NCBI GenBank assembly: GCA_934162555.1
Contig: CAKPJE010000075.1
Location: 1 to 5,419 of the forward strand
DNA length: 5,419 bases
Direction: 5' to 3'
DNA from: an uncultured Bacilli bacterium
Lineage (GTDB): Bacteria > Bacillota_I > Bacilli_A > RF39 > UBA660
Of this stretch, positions 1-5,413 are shown in pieces. How positions within the stretch are numbered: the stretch's first letter is position 1; the number at the start of each line of letters is the position of its first letter. Position numbers and translations under genes: made by a program. The notes below the pieces were generated by a model. The model searched no databases and was not told the origin of the DNA. It saw only the letters and a program-made list of their open reading frames with translations.

Positions 1-984
1 AACAAGTCTTGCATAGAATTTTTGGTTTGTTTCTTCATAATCTTTTCTACCAATACGTTCATTTTCAAAATCATTAAATACAGAATCAAAATAATCATTT
101 AATACTTTTAATTCAAATAAATTATCTTCAAGATTTAACATCTTTGTTCTCTCTAGGCAATCTTTAATTTTTTTATTAGCTTCATCAATATTATATTCAA
201 TATTTAAATAATCTAAAGGATATCCCATTTCCTTCATTTTCTTATAATTTTCAGTAACATCTCTTATTTTTGAAGGCAAAACTTTTTTAATAAGTAACAT
301 AATAGAAGGTACTTCATTAATAACAACTTCCATATGTTTAAGCATTTCATCAATACTCTTAATAATTTTATTTACTTCGGTATAATCATTATTCTCCATT
401 ACCTTTTCAAAATTTTCAAATTGAGAAGCAATATTTTCAAACTGAAATTTAATAGTATCAACAATTTCTCCATAACTATTATAATTATCATTAAATTTCT
501 GGTACAATTCTCTATATCTTTGTTTCATTGAAATAATAATAGACCTATTCTTTTCTTCACTACCAGTTATTTCTTTTATTTCATCCAAAAGAACATTAGC
601 TTCCGTTTTAACTTTATAAACTTCCATTTCTAGTTGAGCAAGTTTATATGTAGCAGCTTTAGCATCCAGTTTTTGAAGGGAATAATCCGATTCAATTAAC
701 ATATCAGTTAAATGTGGTATTTCTGTATTTTTAATATTATCCAGTCTAGTTTTCCATTCTTTATATAAAGCATCAATTTTATCATTTTTCAAAAAAGTTT
801 CAATCTTCGAAAGTTCATTATTAATTGGCATACTATCAATAGTATTCTTTTCAAACTCAAGTTTTTCCAAAGATTTCTTAATTTTTTTATTTTTAATACT
901 TTGAATCATTATTAATGTGCATACAATTAATATACTCGTTACAACCAATGTAGATATCATAATTAAATTAATATTGTTATCCAT
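1..984 (-). CDS. ezrA: EzrA, septation ring formation regulator (5' part, cut by window edge)
   Basis: This frame is open for 328 codons from an ATG at 984-982 to the left edge; the family is usually about 560 residues, so roughly the C-terminal 40% lies outside. Seen: a short polar N-terminus, one hydrophobic membrane segment at about residues 7-28, then lysine-rich and heptad-like helical sequence typical of spectrin-like coiled coils. Residues 225-260 (VPSIM, LPSKI, then Y-K-K-M-K-E-M-G-Y-P-L) closely follow the EzrA pattern 'VP.L..(10)P.QI..L..GY.EM...GY.L'; W77 and the EEK-R segment at 143-147 also fit. Known for the family: a membrane-anchored cytoplasmic protein that inhibits FtsZ assembly away from midcell and links the Z ring to wall synthesis. 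A GGGTG ribosome site (995-991) lies 6 nt before the ATG. The gene is divergent from rpsD, a neighbourhood also seen in other Bacilli. The identification rests on recalled motif agreement, not on a search. Confidence 0.9.
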   Translation of the reverse strand, partial: MDNNINLIMISTLVVTSILIVCTLIMIQSIKNKKIKKSLEKLEFEKNTIDSMPINNELSKIETFLKNDKIDALYKEWKTRLDNIKNTEIPHLTDMLIESDYSLQKLDAKAATYKLAQLEMEVYKVKTEANVLLDEIKEITGSEEKNRSIIISMKQRYRELYQKFNDNYNSYGEIVDTIKFQFENIASQFENFEKVMENNDYTEVNKIIKSIDEMLKHMEVVINEVPSIMLLIKKVLPSKIRDVTENYKKMKEMGYPLDYLNIEYNIDEANKKIKDCLERTKMLNLEDNLFELKVLNDYFDSVFNDFENERIGRKDYEETNQKFYARLV

Positions 985-1013
985 TTGTTTCACCCATATT
1001 CTTCTATATTATG

Positions 1014-1022
1014 ATTATAACA
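1014..1022 (-). promoter_or_regulatory. Extended -10 promoter of ezrA
   Basis: On the minus strand the sequence reads TGTTATAAT, a perfect -10 hexamer (1019-1014) preceded by a TGn extension. No good -35 box lies 16-18 bp upstream, only AT-rich sequence such as TATTAA, so this would be an extended -10 promoter. The start site would be near 1007, giving a leader of about 23 nt before the ezrA ATG. Confidence 0.6.
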
Positions 1023-1070
1023 CATTTTTTATTGTTTTAATATATTTTTTTAAAATTTTATCTTTTTAGG

Positions 1071-1099
1071 TTGACTAAGGCCCTAAAAAATAATATAAT
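1071..1099 (+). promoter_or_regulatory. Sigma-A promoter of rpsD
   Basis: TTGACT (1071-1076), a 17-bp spacer and a perfect TATAAT (1094-1099) form the best promoter in the window. The expected start site is about 1106, so the rpsD transcript carries a leader of about 150 nt. High basal strength fits a ribosomal protein gene whose control happens after initiation. Confidence 0.85.
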
Positions 1100-1105
1100 C
1101 ATAAG

Positions 1106-1256
1106 TGCAAACGGACAGCATAATTTGAATTTTATAATGTGTTTATTCCTTTTTGGGTTATTAGTAACAACTGCTGACCATGTGAAAGTATTAAAATAAA
1201 CACCCTATAATTTGACAGATTGCCTTTGTTTGTAAATTTTACAAGGAGGAAAAAAT
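1106..1256 (+). promoter_or_regulatory. rpsD leader RNA, likely S4 autoregulatory element with a pseudoknot
   Basis: The untranslated leader is about 150 nt and contains two complementary segment pairs that interlock. Helix A pairs GGACAGCA (1113-1120) with TGCTGACC (1172-1179), with one A-A mismatch. Helix B pairs GTGTTTATT (1139-1147) with AATAAACAC (1195-1203), nine perfect pairs; an outer TTATA/TATAA (1132-1136 with 1206-1210) could extend it. The order A5', B5', A3', B3' defines an H-type pseudoknot. A small GTTA/TAAC hairpin (1157-1168) sits in the connecting loop. Established knowledge: rpsD of Bacillus subtilis is autogenously repressed by S4 through its leader, and S4 recognises pseudoknotted RNA in E. 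coli. The pairing is read by eye; assignment as the S4 target is inference. The ribosome site AAGGAGG (1243-1249) is 7 nt from the ATG, and its AAGG could pair with CCTT at 1223-1226. Confidence 0.7.
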
Positions 1257-1859
1257 ATGGCAAGATATACTGGTTCAGTTTATCGTAAATCAAGACATTT
1301 AGGATTTTCTACACTAGAGACTGGTAAAGAATTAGCAAGAAGACCTTATGCACCAGGTGCTCATGGTCAAGATCGTGCGAAGAAATTATCTAACTACGGT
1401 GTTCAATTAAAAGAAAAACAAAAATTAAGATTTACTTATGGTTTAACTGAAAAACAATTTGAAAAAACATTTGTTGAAGCTGGTAAAATGAAAGGTGTTC
1501 ATGGTGAAAACTTCTTAAGATTACTTGAAAGTCGTTTAGACAATATGGTATATCGTATTGGTTTTGCAACTACAAGAAGAGCTGCACGTCAATTAGTTAA
1601 TCATGGACATGTTACCGTAAATGGTAAAAAAGTTGATATTCCATCTTACAGATGTGTACCTGGCGATGTTATTGCTATCAAAGAACAATCATTAAATCAC
1701 CCTGCTATTAAAGCTGCTTTAGAAGCCAAATTAAAAAGGGTTGAATTTGTTACATTTGATGAAAATAAAATGGCTGGTACATATGTAAGATATCCAGAAC
1801 GTTCTGAATTAAATATGGATATTAACGAATCATTAATTGTTGAATATTACAACAGATAG
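1257..1859 (+). CDS. rpsD: Small ribosomal subunit protein S4 (zinc-free C- form)
   Basis: S4 is a primary 16S rRNA binder that nucleates assembly of the 30S body and helps maintain decoding accuracy. The 200 residues equal the B. subtilis length. Hallmarks seen: MARYTG start, RRPYAPGAHG at 28-37, KLSNYGVQLKEKQKLR, then the S4 RNA-binding domain at about 91-155, including SRLDNMVYR and the ARQLVNHGHVTVNG signature (about 109-122), and the PERSELN...NESLIVEYY C-terminus. The N-terminal third has no cysteines, so the zinc-binding C+ motif is absent. It has its own strong promoter and long leader, and its TAG stop overlaps the first base of a terminator, so it appears to be mainly monocistronic. 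Codon choice is less AT-extreme than in the next gene, as expected for high expression. The start is supported by AAGGAGG 7 nt upstream. Confidence 0.98.
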   Translation: MARYTGSVYRKSRHLGFSTLETGKELARRPYAPGAHGQDRAKKLSNYGVQLKEKQKLRFTYGLTEKQFEKTFVEAGKMKGVHGENFLRLLESRLDNMVYRIGFATTRRAARQLVNHGHVTVNGKKVDIPSYRCVPGDVIAIKEQSLNHPAIKAALEAKLKRVEFVTFDENKMAGTYVRYPERSELNMDINESLIVEYYNR

Positions 1860-1885
1860 GAAGTACTTTGGTACTTTCTTTTTTT
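1859..1885 (+). terminator. Intrinsic terminator of rpsD
   Basis: GGAAGTAC (1859-1866) and GTACTTTC (1871-1878) form an 8-bp stem with one G-T pair and a TTTG tetraloop, followed by seven T (1879-1885). The stem starts on the last base of the rpsD TAG stop, so translation terminates at the foot of the hairpin. Confidence 0.88.
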
Positions 1886-1902
1886 AAACGAAAGGAAAAA
1901 TT

Positions 1903-2301
1903 ATGGAAAACAAAAATATAGTAAGTTTTATGAGTATTTATAAGTGCGTTTTAAAAGATTTTTCACTTGATGATAATAAATATATTATAGATGTCTTTTA
2001 CAAAGATGGTATTTTTAATTTAAATATCTATAATGAAACAAAAAAAATCAATGCTTTTCATAAAAGTATGATTTTAAGTTTAAAAGATAGTACAAAATTA
2101 AAAAATTATATCAGACATGATTTTATTAATAATCATGATATTTATTTGCCTTGTATGTATAGTTTTTATGGAAAAACAACTCATATTATTAAAAATCACA
2201 AATTTATTTTAAATATTGATGTTTTAGATAATGAACTTGATGATATGCAAATAGCGCAAAAAAAAGCATTAATAAAAATGCAAAAAAATCCTATTTATTA
2301 G
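1903..2301 (+). CDS. Hypothetical protein, 132 residues, family not recognised
   Basis: I do not recognise this protein. It appears real: an AAAGGA ribosome site (1891-1896) lies 6 nt before the ATG, the frame is long for so AT-rich a region, and the sequence has plausible folded character with alternating hydrophobic strands (YIIDVFY, IFNLNIY, HKFILNIDVL) and a charged helical tail (about 110-132). It has no signal peptide, no clear membrane span and no recognisable catalytic motif; two cysteines (15, 84) are unpaired by motif. It is basic and rich in K, N and I, and visibly poorer in G+C than rpsD. The gene begins only 17 nt after the rpsD terminator T-run, leaving no room for its own promoter there, so expression would depend on read-through or on a weak promoter inside the rpsD 3' end. 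It converges on the next gene and overlaps it by 11 bp. Confidence 0.72.
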   Translation: MENKNIVSFMSIYKCVLKDFSLDDNKYIIDVFYKDGIFNLNIYNETKKINAFHKSMILSLKDSTKLKNYIRHDFINNHDIYLPCMYSFYGKTTHIIKNHKFILNIDVLDNELDDMQIAQKKALIKMQKNPIY

Positions 2302-2530
2302 TATTATTATAATAATCAAATTCAGATAGCTCATTTAATACCCATTCTAGTTCTTCACTATAATTATTTTCCAATACTTCTTCTATTTCATATATTAATA
2401 ATTTGATATTGTTATATTTTTCATAGTCTATTTCATTTATTTTTAAAATATCCATTTCAGCTTGTGACAAATATAAGTTTCCTACTTTTTTATGAAAATA
2501 TTTATTATAGTCGTCCAAATTAATCACCAT
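2291..2530 (-). CDS. Hypothetical small acidic protein, 79 residues
   Basis: I do not recognise the family. The predicted protein is acidic and helical in outlook, with a motif-like core: LSQAEMDIL (about 21-29), IDYEKYNNIKLLIYEIEEVL, and EELEWVLNELSEFDYY near the C-terminus, which suggests two or three amphipathic helices. It has no cysteines, membrane span or signal peptide. Favouring a real gene: amphipathic periodicity, a TGG tryptophan, and a TATAAT element upstream on the same strand (2555-2550). Against: no Shine-Dalgarno-like sequence before the ATG, unlike every neighbour, so translation may be leaderless-like or the gene weakly expressed. It is divergent from uppS with overlapping promoters, and its last 11 bp overlap the end of the convergent upstream gene. 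An alternative start, GTG at 2527, is no better supported. Confidence 0.62.
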   Translation of the reverse strand: MVINLDDYNKYFHKKVGNLYLSQAEMDILKINEIDYEKYNNIKLLIYEIEEVLENNYSEELEWVLNELSEFDYYNNTNK

Positions 2531-2549
2531 TTACATTTTATATTATTTT

Positions 2550-2577
2550 ATTATAAAATACAATTGTCTTTTTTAAA
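2550..2577 (-). promoter_or_regulatory. Putative promoter of the 79-residue gene
   Basis: On the minus strand TTTAAA (2577-2572), 16 bp, then TATAAT (2555-2550). The start site would be near 2543, only about 13 nt before the ATG. The -35 matches four of six positions. It overlaps the uppS promoter on the other strand, so the two may compete. Confidence 0.45.
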
Positions 2578-2592
2578 TTATATAGTTATAAT
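2564..2592 (+). promoter_or_regulatory. Putative promoter of uppS
   Basis: TTGTCT (2564-2569), 17-bp spacer, TATAAT (2587-2592). The start site would be near 2599, exactly where the AGAGGTG ribosome site begins, giving a leader of about 12 nt. The -35 region interlocks with that of the divergent gene. Confidence 0.6.
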
Positions 2593-2610
2593 TAAATTAG
2601 AGGTGAATAT

Positions 2611-3291
2611 ATGCATTTAGCAATTATAATGGATGGTAATGGCAGATATGGTAAAAGTAAATATGGCATACGTAGTTTAGGACATAAGGATGGTGCGGAA
2701 AAATTATACGAAATTTGTAAATGGTGTCCAGAATTAAATGTTGATTATCTAACTGTATATGCTTTTTCAACGGAAAACTGGAAAAGAAGTAAAGAAGAAG
2801 TAGATTTTTTAATGAAATTGTTTGAAGATATGTTTAATAAATACATAATTGAGAGTAAAGAAAATAACATGAAAATTAATGTAATTGGAGATAGAACTGT
2901 ATTCAGTAAAAAAATGCAAAATTTAATTGAAAAATCAGAGAAAATAACAAAAGATTGTACTGGGCTTACTCTAAATATTGCTCTAAATTATGGTGGTAGA
3001 GATGAAATAGTAAGATGTACAAAAAAAATTATAAAGGAAGGTATTACTCCAGAAGAATTAAATGAAAAAGTATTTTCAAATTATTTGGATACTAGAAATA
3101 TTCCTGATGTTGATTTAATGATAAGAACTGGTGGCGAATATAGATTAAGTAATTTTTTACTATGGCAACTTAGTTATAGTGAACTATATTTTAGTCCTAC
3201 CCTATTTCCTGAATTTAGTCAAAAAGAATTAAAAGAAATAATCGATTCATTTAAAAAAAGAGATAGAAGATTTGGAGGAGTTAAAGCTTGA
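2611..3291 (+). CDS. uppS: Isoprenyl transferase (cis-prenyltransferase, undecaprenyl diphosphate synthase family)
   Basis: The family condenses farnesyl diphosphate with isopentenyl diphosphate units to make the C55 carrier lipid precursor for peptidoglycan; it is cytosolic or membrane-peripheral and Mg-dependent. Seen: IIMDGNGR with catalytic Asp8, R21 and H25 in the R..GH motif, YAFSTENWKR (50-59), LTLNIALNYGGRDEI (119-133), and IRTGGEYRLSNFLLWQ (171-186) supplying the diphosphate-binding R172, R178 and S180, then E191 for metal, ending RRFGG. At 226 residues it lacks the roughly 15-25 residue N-terminal extension usual in the family; the upstream sequence is in a promoter, so the short start is likely genuine. 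Two usually conserved tryptophans are replaced: GNGRW has Tyr13 and LWPDF has Phe199. It is not followed by cdsA as in many Firmicutes, so a paralogue or a different chain length is possible. The ribosome site AGAGGTG is 5 nt upstream. Confidence 0.93.
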   Translation: MHLAIIMDGNGRYGKSKYGIRSLGHKDGAEKLYEICKWCPELNVDYLTVYAFSTENWKRSKEEVDFLMKLFEDMFNKYIIESKENNMKINVIGDRTVFSKKMQNLIEKSEKITKDCTGLTLNIALNYGGRDEIVRCTKKIIKEGITPEELNEKVFSNYLDTRNIPDVDLMIRTGGEYRLSNFLLWQLSYSELYFSPTLFPEFSQKELKEIIDSFKKRDRRFGGVKA

Positions 3292-3314
3292 ATAAAATTT
3301 ATTCAAGTTTTTTT
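3287..3314 (+). terminator. Intrinsic terminator of uppS
   Basis: CTTGAAT (3287-3293) pairs with ATTCAAG (3301-3307), extendable by A-T pairs into the loop, followed by seven T (3308-3314). The TGA stop of uppS (3289-3291) lies inside the left arm, so the terminator doubles as the end of the gene. On the opposite strand the hairpin lacks a good T-run. Confidence 0.85.
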
Positions 3315-3324
3315 ATAACAAATT

Positions 3325-3346
3325 AAAAAAATAGAAATTACTTCTA
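3325..3346 (-). terminator. Weak intrinsic terminator of the Sua5 gene
   Basis: On the minus strand, TAGAA (3346-3342) pairs with TTCTA (3336-3332) around a GTAAT loop; one more G-T pair is possible. Seven T follow (3331-3325). The stem is short and AT-rich, so it may be leaky, but it starts one base after the TAA stop and faces the uppS terminator as expected for convergent genes. Confidence 0.55.
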
Positions 3347-3347
3347 C

Positions 3348-4370
3348 TTATAACTCAATATAATTGTGTGAACAAGCCCTAATTAATCTATTCATAATTG
3401 CTATTCCAAGGCCATCTTTTTTAACACCCTCGATAACAATCAAATCAAAATCAGTATTATCAACTTCTCTTAAAATATGAAAAATATTATGTGAAATTTC
3501 ATCTAAAGATTCACCCATATTAATAGCATTATTAAAATACTTAATATTGCTGCTCTTACAAACAACCAAAATATTTTTTTCACTCTCAATTTTTTTTACT
3601 TCATCAATAAATTTACTATTATCATCACTATATATAAGTAAACATTCCTTATTAGGAGCATAATGTTTATATTTCATACCAGGTGACATAACCTTTTGAT
3701 TAGAACTAACTTTATTAAATATATTATTATCAAGTTCAACTTCGAAACCATAATTTAAAAAATCCTGTACAGTTATTTTACCGGGTCTTAAAATTCTTAC
3801 CCTATTATCAATTACTCTAACAACAGTAGACTCTAGACCAATATCAGTTTCACCACCATCAATAATTAAAGCAACTTTATCACCTAATTCATTTTTAATA
3901 TCATCAATATTAGTCCCACTAGGTTTACCAGAAATATTCGCACTAGGTGCCGCTATAGGAACTTTGGCATATTCAATCAAAGCATGGGCAATTTTATTAC
4001 TTGGCATTCTAACACCAACAGTATCAAGATTGCAAGAAACATTACTAGGTACAATATCCTTCTTGTTAAGAATAATAGTAAGTGGTCCTGGAAAGAAAAT
4101 ATCCATTAATTTTCTCTCTAAATCATTAATATCATGTGCAATTAAATCAACCATTTCAAAATCAGATACATGTAAAATAAGCGGATTATCTTGTGCTCTA
4201 CCCTTTGCAATAAAAATATTTTTTACAGCTTCTGCATCTAATCCATTCGCACCAATTCCATAAACTGTTTCAGTTGGAAATATAACAAGTTCACCATTTC
4301 TAATAAGATTACCAGCTTCTTTTATGTTTTTTATATCAATACCATTTTTCATATTCATAATATTTGCCAT
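3348..4370 (-). CDS. ywlC: Threonylcarbamoyl-AMP synthase, Sua5/YwlC type
   Basis: The enzyme makes threonylcarbamoyl-AMP from threonine, bicarbonate and ATP; TsaD with TsaB/TsaE then transfers the group to A37 of ANN-decoding tRNAs (t6A). Seen: a YrdC domain at about 13-205 with PTETVYG (32-38), KGR (56-58) and NPL (62-64), FPGPLT (93-98), GVRMP (119-123), PSANISGKPS (142-151) and the ST pair at 181-182. The linker SPGMKYKHYAP (229-239) and a C-terminal Sua5 domain (about 240-335) ending in GLGIAIMNRLIRA follow. This makes it the two-domain Sua5 form, 340 residues against about 346 in B. subtilis YwlC, rather than single-domain TsaC. A GGTGATG ribosome site (4382-4376) is 5 nt before the ATG; later in-frame ATGs at codons 5 and 7 are less well placed. 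It is a single-gene unit, divergent from the MYG1 gene. In Bacillus the gene lies in a different neighbourhood. Confidence 0.96.
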   Translation of the reverse strand: MANIMNMKNGIDIKNIKEAGNLIRNGELVIFPTETVYGIGANGLDAEAVKNIFIAKGRAQDNPLILHVSDFEMVDLIAHDINDLERKLMDIFFPGPLTIILNKKDIVPSNVSCNLDTVGVRMPSNKIAHALIEYAKVPIAAPSANISGKPSGTNIDDIKNELGDKVALIIDGGETDIGLESTVVRVIDNRVRILRPGKITVQDFLNYGFEVELDNNIFNKVSSNQKVMSPGMKYKHYAPNKECLLIYSDDNSKFIDEVKKIESEKNILVVCKSSNIKYFNNAINMGESLDEISHNIFHILREVDNTDFDLIVIEGVKKDGLGIAIMNRLIRACSHNYIEL

Positions 4371-4389
4371 TTTTTCATCACCGAAAAGT

Positions 4390-4418
4390 ATTATATACTA
4401 TATTTTTTTATTTTTCAA
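4390..4418 (-). promoter_or_regulatory. Promoter of the Sua5 gene
   Basis: On the minus strand TTGAAA (4418-4413), 17-bp spacer, TATAAT (4395-4390). The start site would be near 4383, immediately before the GGTGATG ribosome site, so the leader is about 12 nt. Confidence 0.75.
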
Positions 4419-4447
4419 TTGTACATTTAATTTTTTTATGTTAAAAT
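4419..4447 (+). promoter_or_regulatory. Promoter of the MYG1-family gene
   Basis: TTGTAC (4419-4424), 17-bp spacer, then TAAAAT (4442-4447) with a TGT extension directly before it (4439-4441). The start site would be near 4454, next to the AAAGGAG ribosome site, giving a leader of about 15 nt. Its -35 abuts the -35 of the divergent Sua5 promoter with no base between. Confidence 0.6.
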
Positions 4448-4468
4448 ACCATTCAAAGGAGAAAAAGA

Positions 4469-5413
4469 ATGGAAAAAAAATTTACAATTGGGACCCATAA
4501 TGGTATCTTTCATAGTGATGAAATTGTAGCATGTGGAATACTAAAAATTTTATTTAAAAATGTAAAAGAAGTCGAAATAATAAGATCAAGAGATATAAAG
4601 TTATTAAACGAAAAATGTAATATTTTAGTGGATATTGGTGGTGGAAAATTTGATCACCATCAAAAAGGCGGAAACGGAAAAAGAAACAATAATGTTTCAT
4701 ATGCAAGTGCAGGACTAGTTTGGAAAGAATTTGGAGAGTTATTAATTGATAAATTAAGCAATAGTTGTCTAACAAAACAAGAAAGTAAAAAAATATTTAG
4801 TATTATTGATAATGAAATAATTGAAAAAGTTGATAAAGAAGATAATGGTGAAAAAATTGAATATCATCCATTCCAATTTATCCAGTATTACTTACCATCA
4901 TGGAAAGAAAGTAACCCAAATTATGATGATGCTTTTAAAAAGGCATTAGATTGCACAACAGAAATTCTATCTAATTATTGTAATTCAGTTATAAACAAAG
5001 AATTAGGTAACAAAGAAATCAAAAAAAGAATAGCTAGTTCAGAAACAAGATATAACAATATTTTGCTTATACCATCTCAAACAATCAATTGGACAGAAAT
5101 AATAATAGAATACAATTTACTAAATAACGCATCACCAATCGACTTTGTTATTTTTCCATATCCAGCTGGTGGATATGCTTTACAATGTGTTCCACCATCA
5201 TTAGAAAATAAATTCGGTCAAAGAATAAAATTACCAAATAATTGGTCAGGAGAAACTACACAATTATCTCAAATTACAGGTGTTAAAAGCGCTACATTTT
5301 GTCATAAAGGATGTTTCTTTGCAAGAGCAAATAAACTAAATGATGCAATAAAATTATGTATGATTGCAACAAAAATAAATCAAGAAAAAAATATATTAAT
5401 CAAAAAACCTTAG
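4469..5413 (+). CDS. MYG1-family protein (UPF0160), putative metal-dependent exonuclease/hydrolase
   Basis: The N-terminal part shows the family's DHH-like metal site: GTHNGIFHSDE (8-18; H10, H15, D17), DIGGG (55-59), FDHHQKGGNG (61-70) and YASAGLVW (78-85). A later D-rich segment, VDKEDNG (121-127), corresponds to the family 'IDAIDNG' position. The C-terminal half carries the expected WTEII, GGYALQCVP and GCFFARANKLNDAI stretches (the last resembling 'GFIGG.KT.EGA'). At 314 residues it is full length for a bacterial member and has no targeting peptide. Known: human MYG1 is reported as a 3'-5' RNA exonuclease; bacterial members are largely uncharacterised, so the substrate here is inference. 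The ribosome site AAAGGAG (4455-4461) is 7 nt upstream. It is divergent from Sua5; whether anything is co-transcribed downstream is outside the window. Confidence 0.9.
   Translation: MEKKFTIGTHNGIFHSDEIVACGILKILFKNVKEVEIIRSRDIKLLNEKCNILVDIGGGKFDHHQKGGNGKRNNNVSYASAGLVWKEFGELLIDKLSNSCLTKQESKKIFSIIDNEIIEKVDKEDNGEKIEYHPFQFIQYYLPSWKESNPNYDDAFKKALDCTTEILSNYCNSVINKELGNKEIKKRIASSETRYNNILLIPSQTINWTEIIIEYNLLNNASPIDFVIFPYPAGGYALQCVPPSLENKFGQRIKLPNNWSGETTQLSQITGVKSATFCHKGCFFARANKLNDAIKLCMIATKINQEKNILIKKP

Noticed and set aside
334..531. Plus-strand open frame of 65 codons
   Set aside because: It lies wholly antisense to ezrA, has low-complexity I/F/N composition and no ribosome site; it is a shadow of the coding frame.
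1212..1240. Second rpsD promoter with a perfect TTGACA (1212-1217)
   Set aside because: The only -10 candidates (TAAATT, AATTTT) are poor and at 15-17 bp spacing, and the start would fall in the ribosome site. It would also skip the leader. Only the hexamer is good.
2303..2316. Perfect 14-bp palindrome ATTATTATAATAAT near the convergent gene ends
   Set aside because: It is A/T only, has no room for a loop and no T-run, and encodes part of the Asn/Tyr-rich tail of the minus-strand gene. Too weak to call a terminator.
3289..3318. Code-4 reading of the uppS TGA as Trp, extending the protein
   Set aside because: All Trp codons here are TGG, the protein already ends at the family's RRFGG terminus, and the extension would read through the terminator hairpin.
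3964..4263. Plus-strand open frame of 99 codons
   Set aside because: It is antisense to the catalytic domain of the Sua5 gene, whose motifs are fully conserved on the other strand; no ribosome site or promoter.
4554..4775. Minus-strand open frame of 73 codons
   Set aside because: It is antisense to the MYG1 metal-site region and shows low-complexity L/F/Y composition; a shadow frame.
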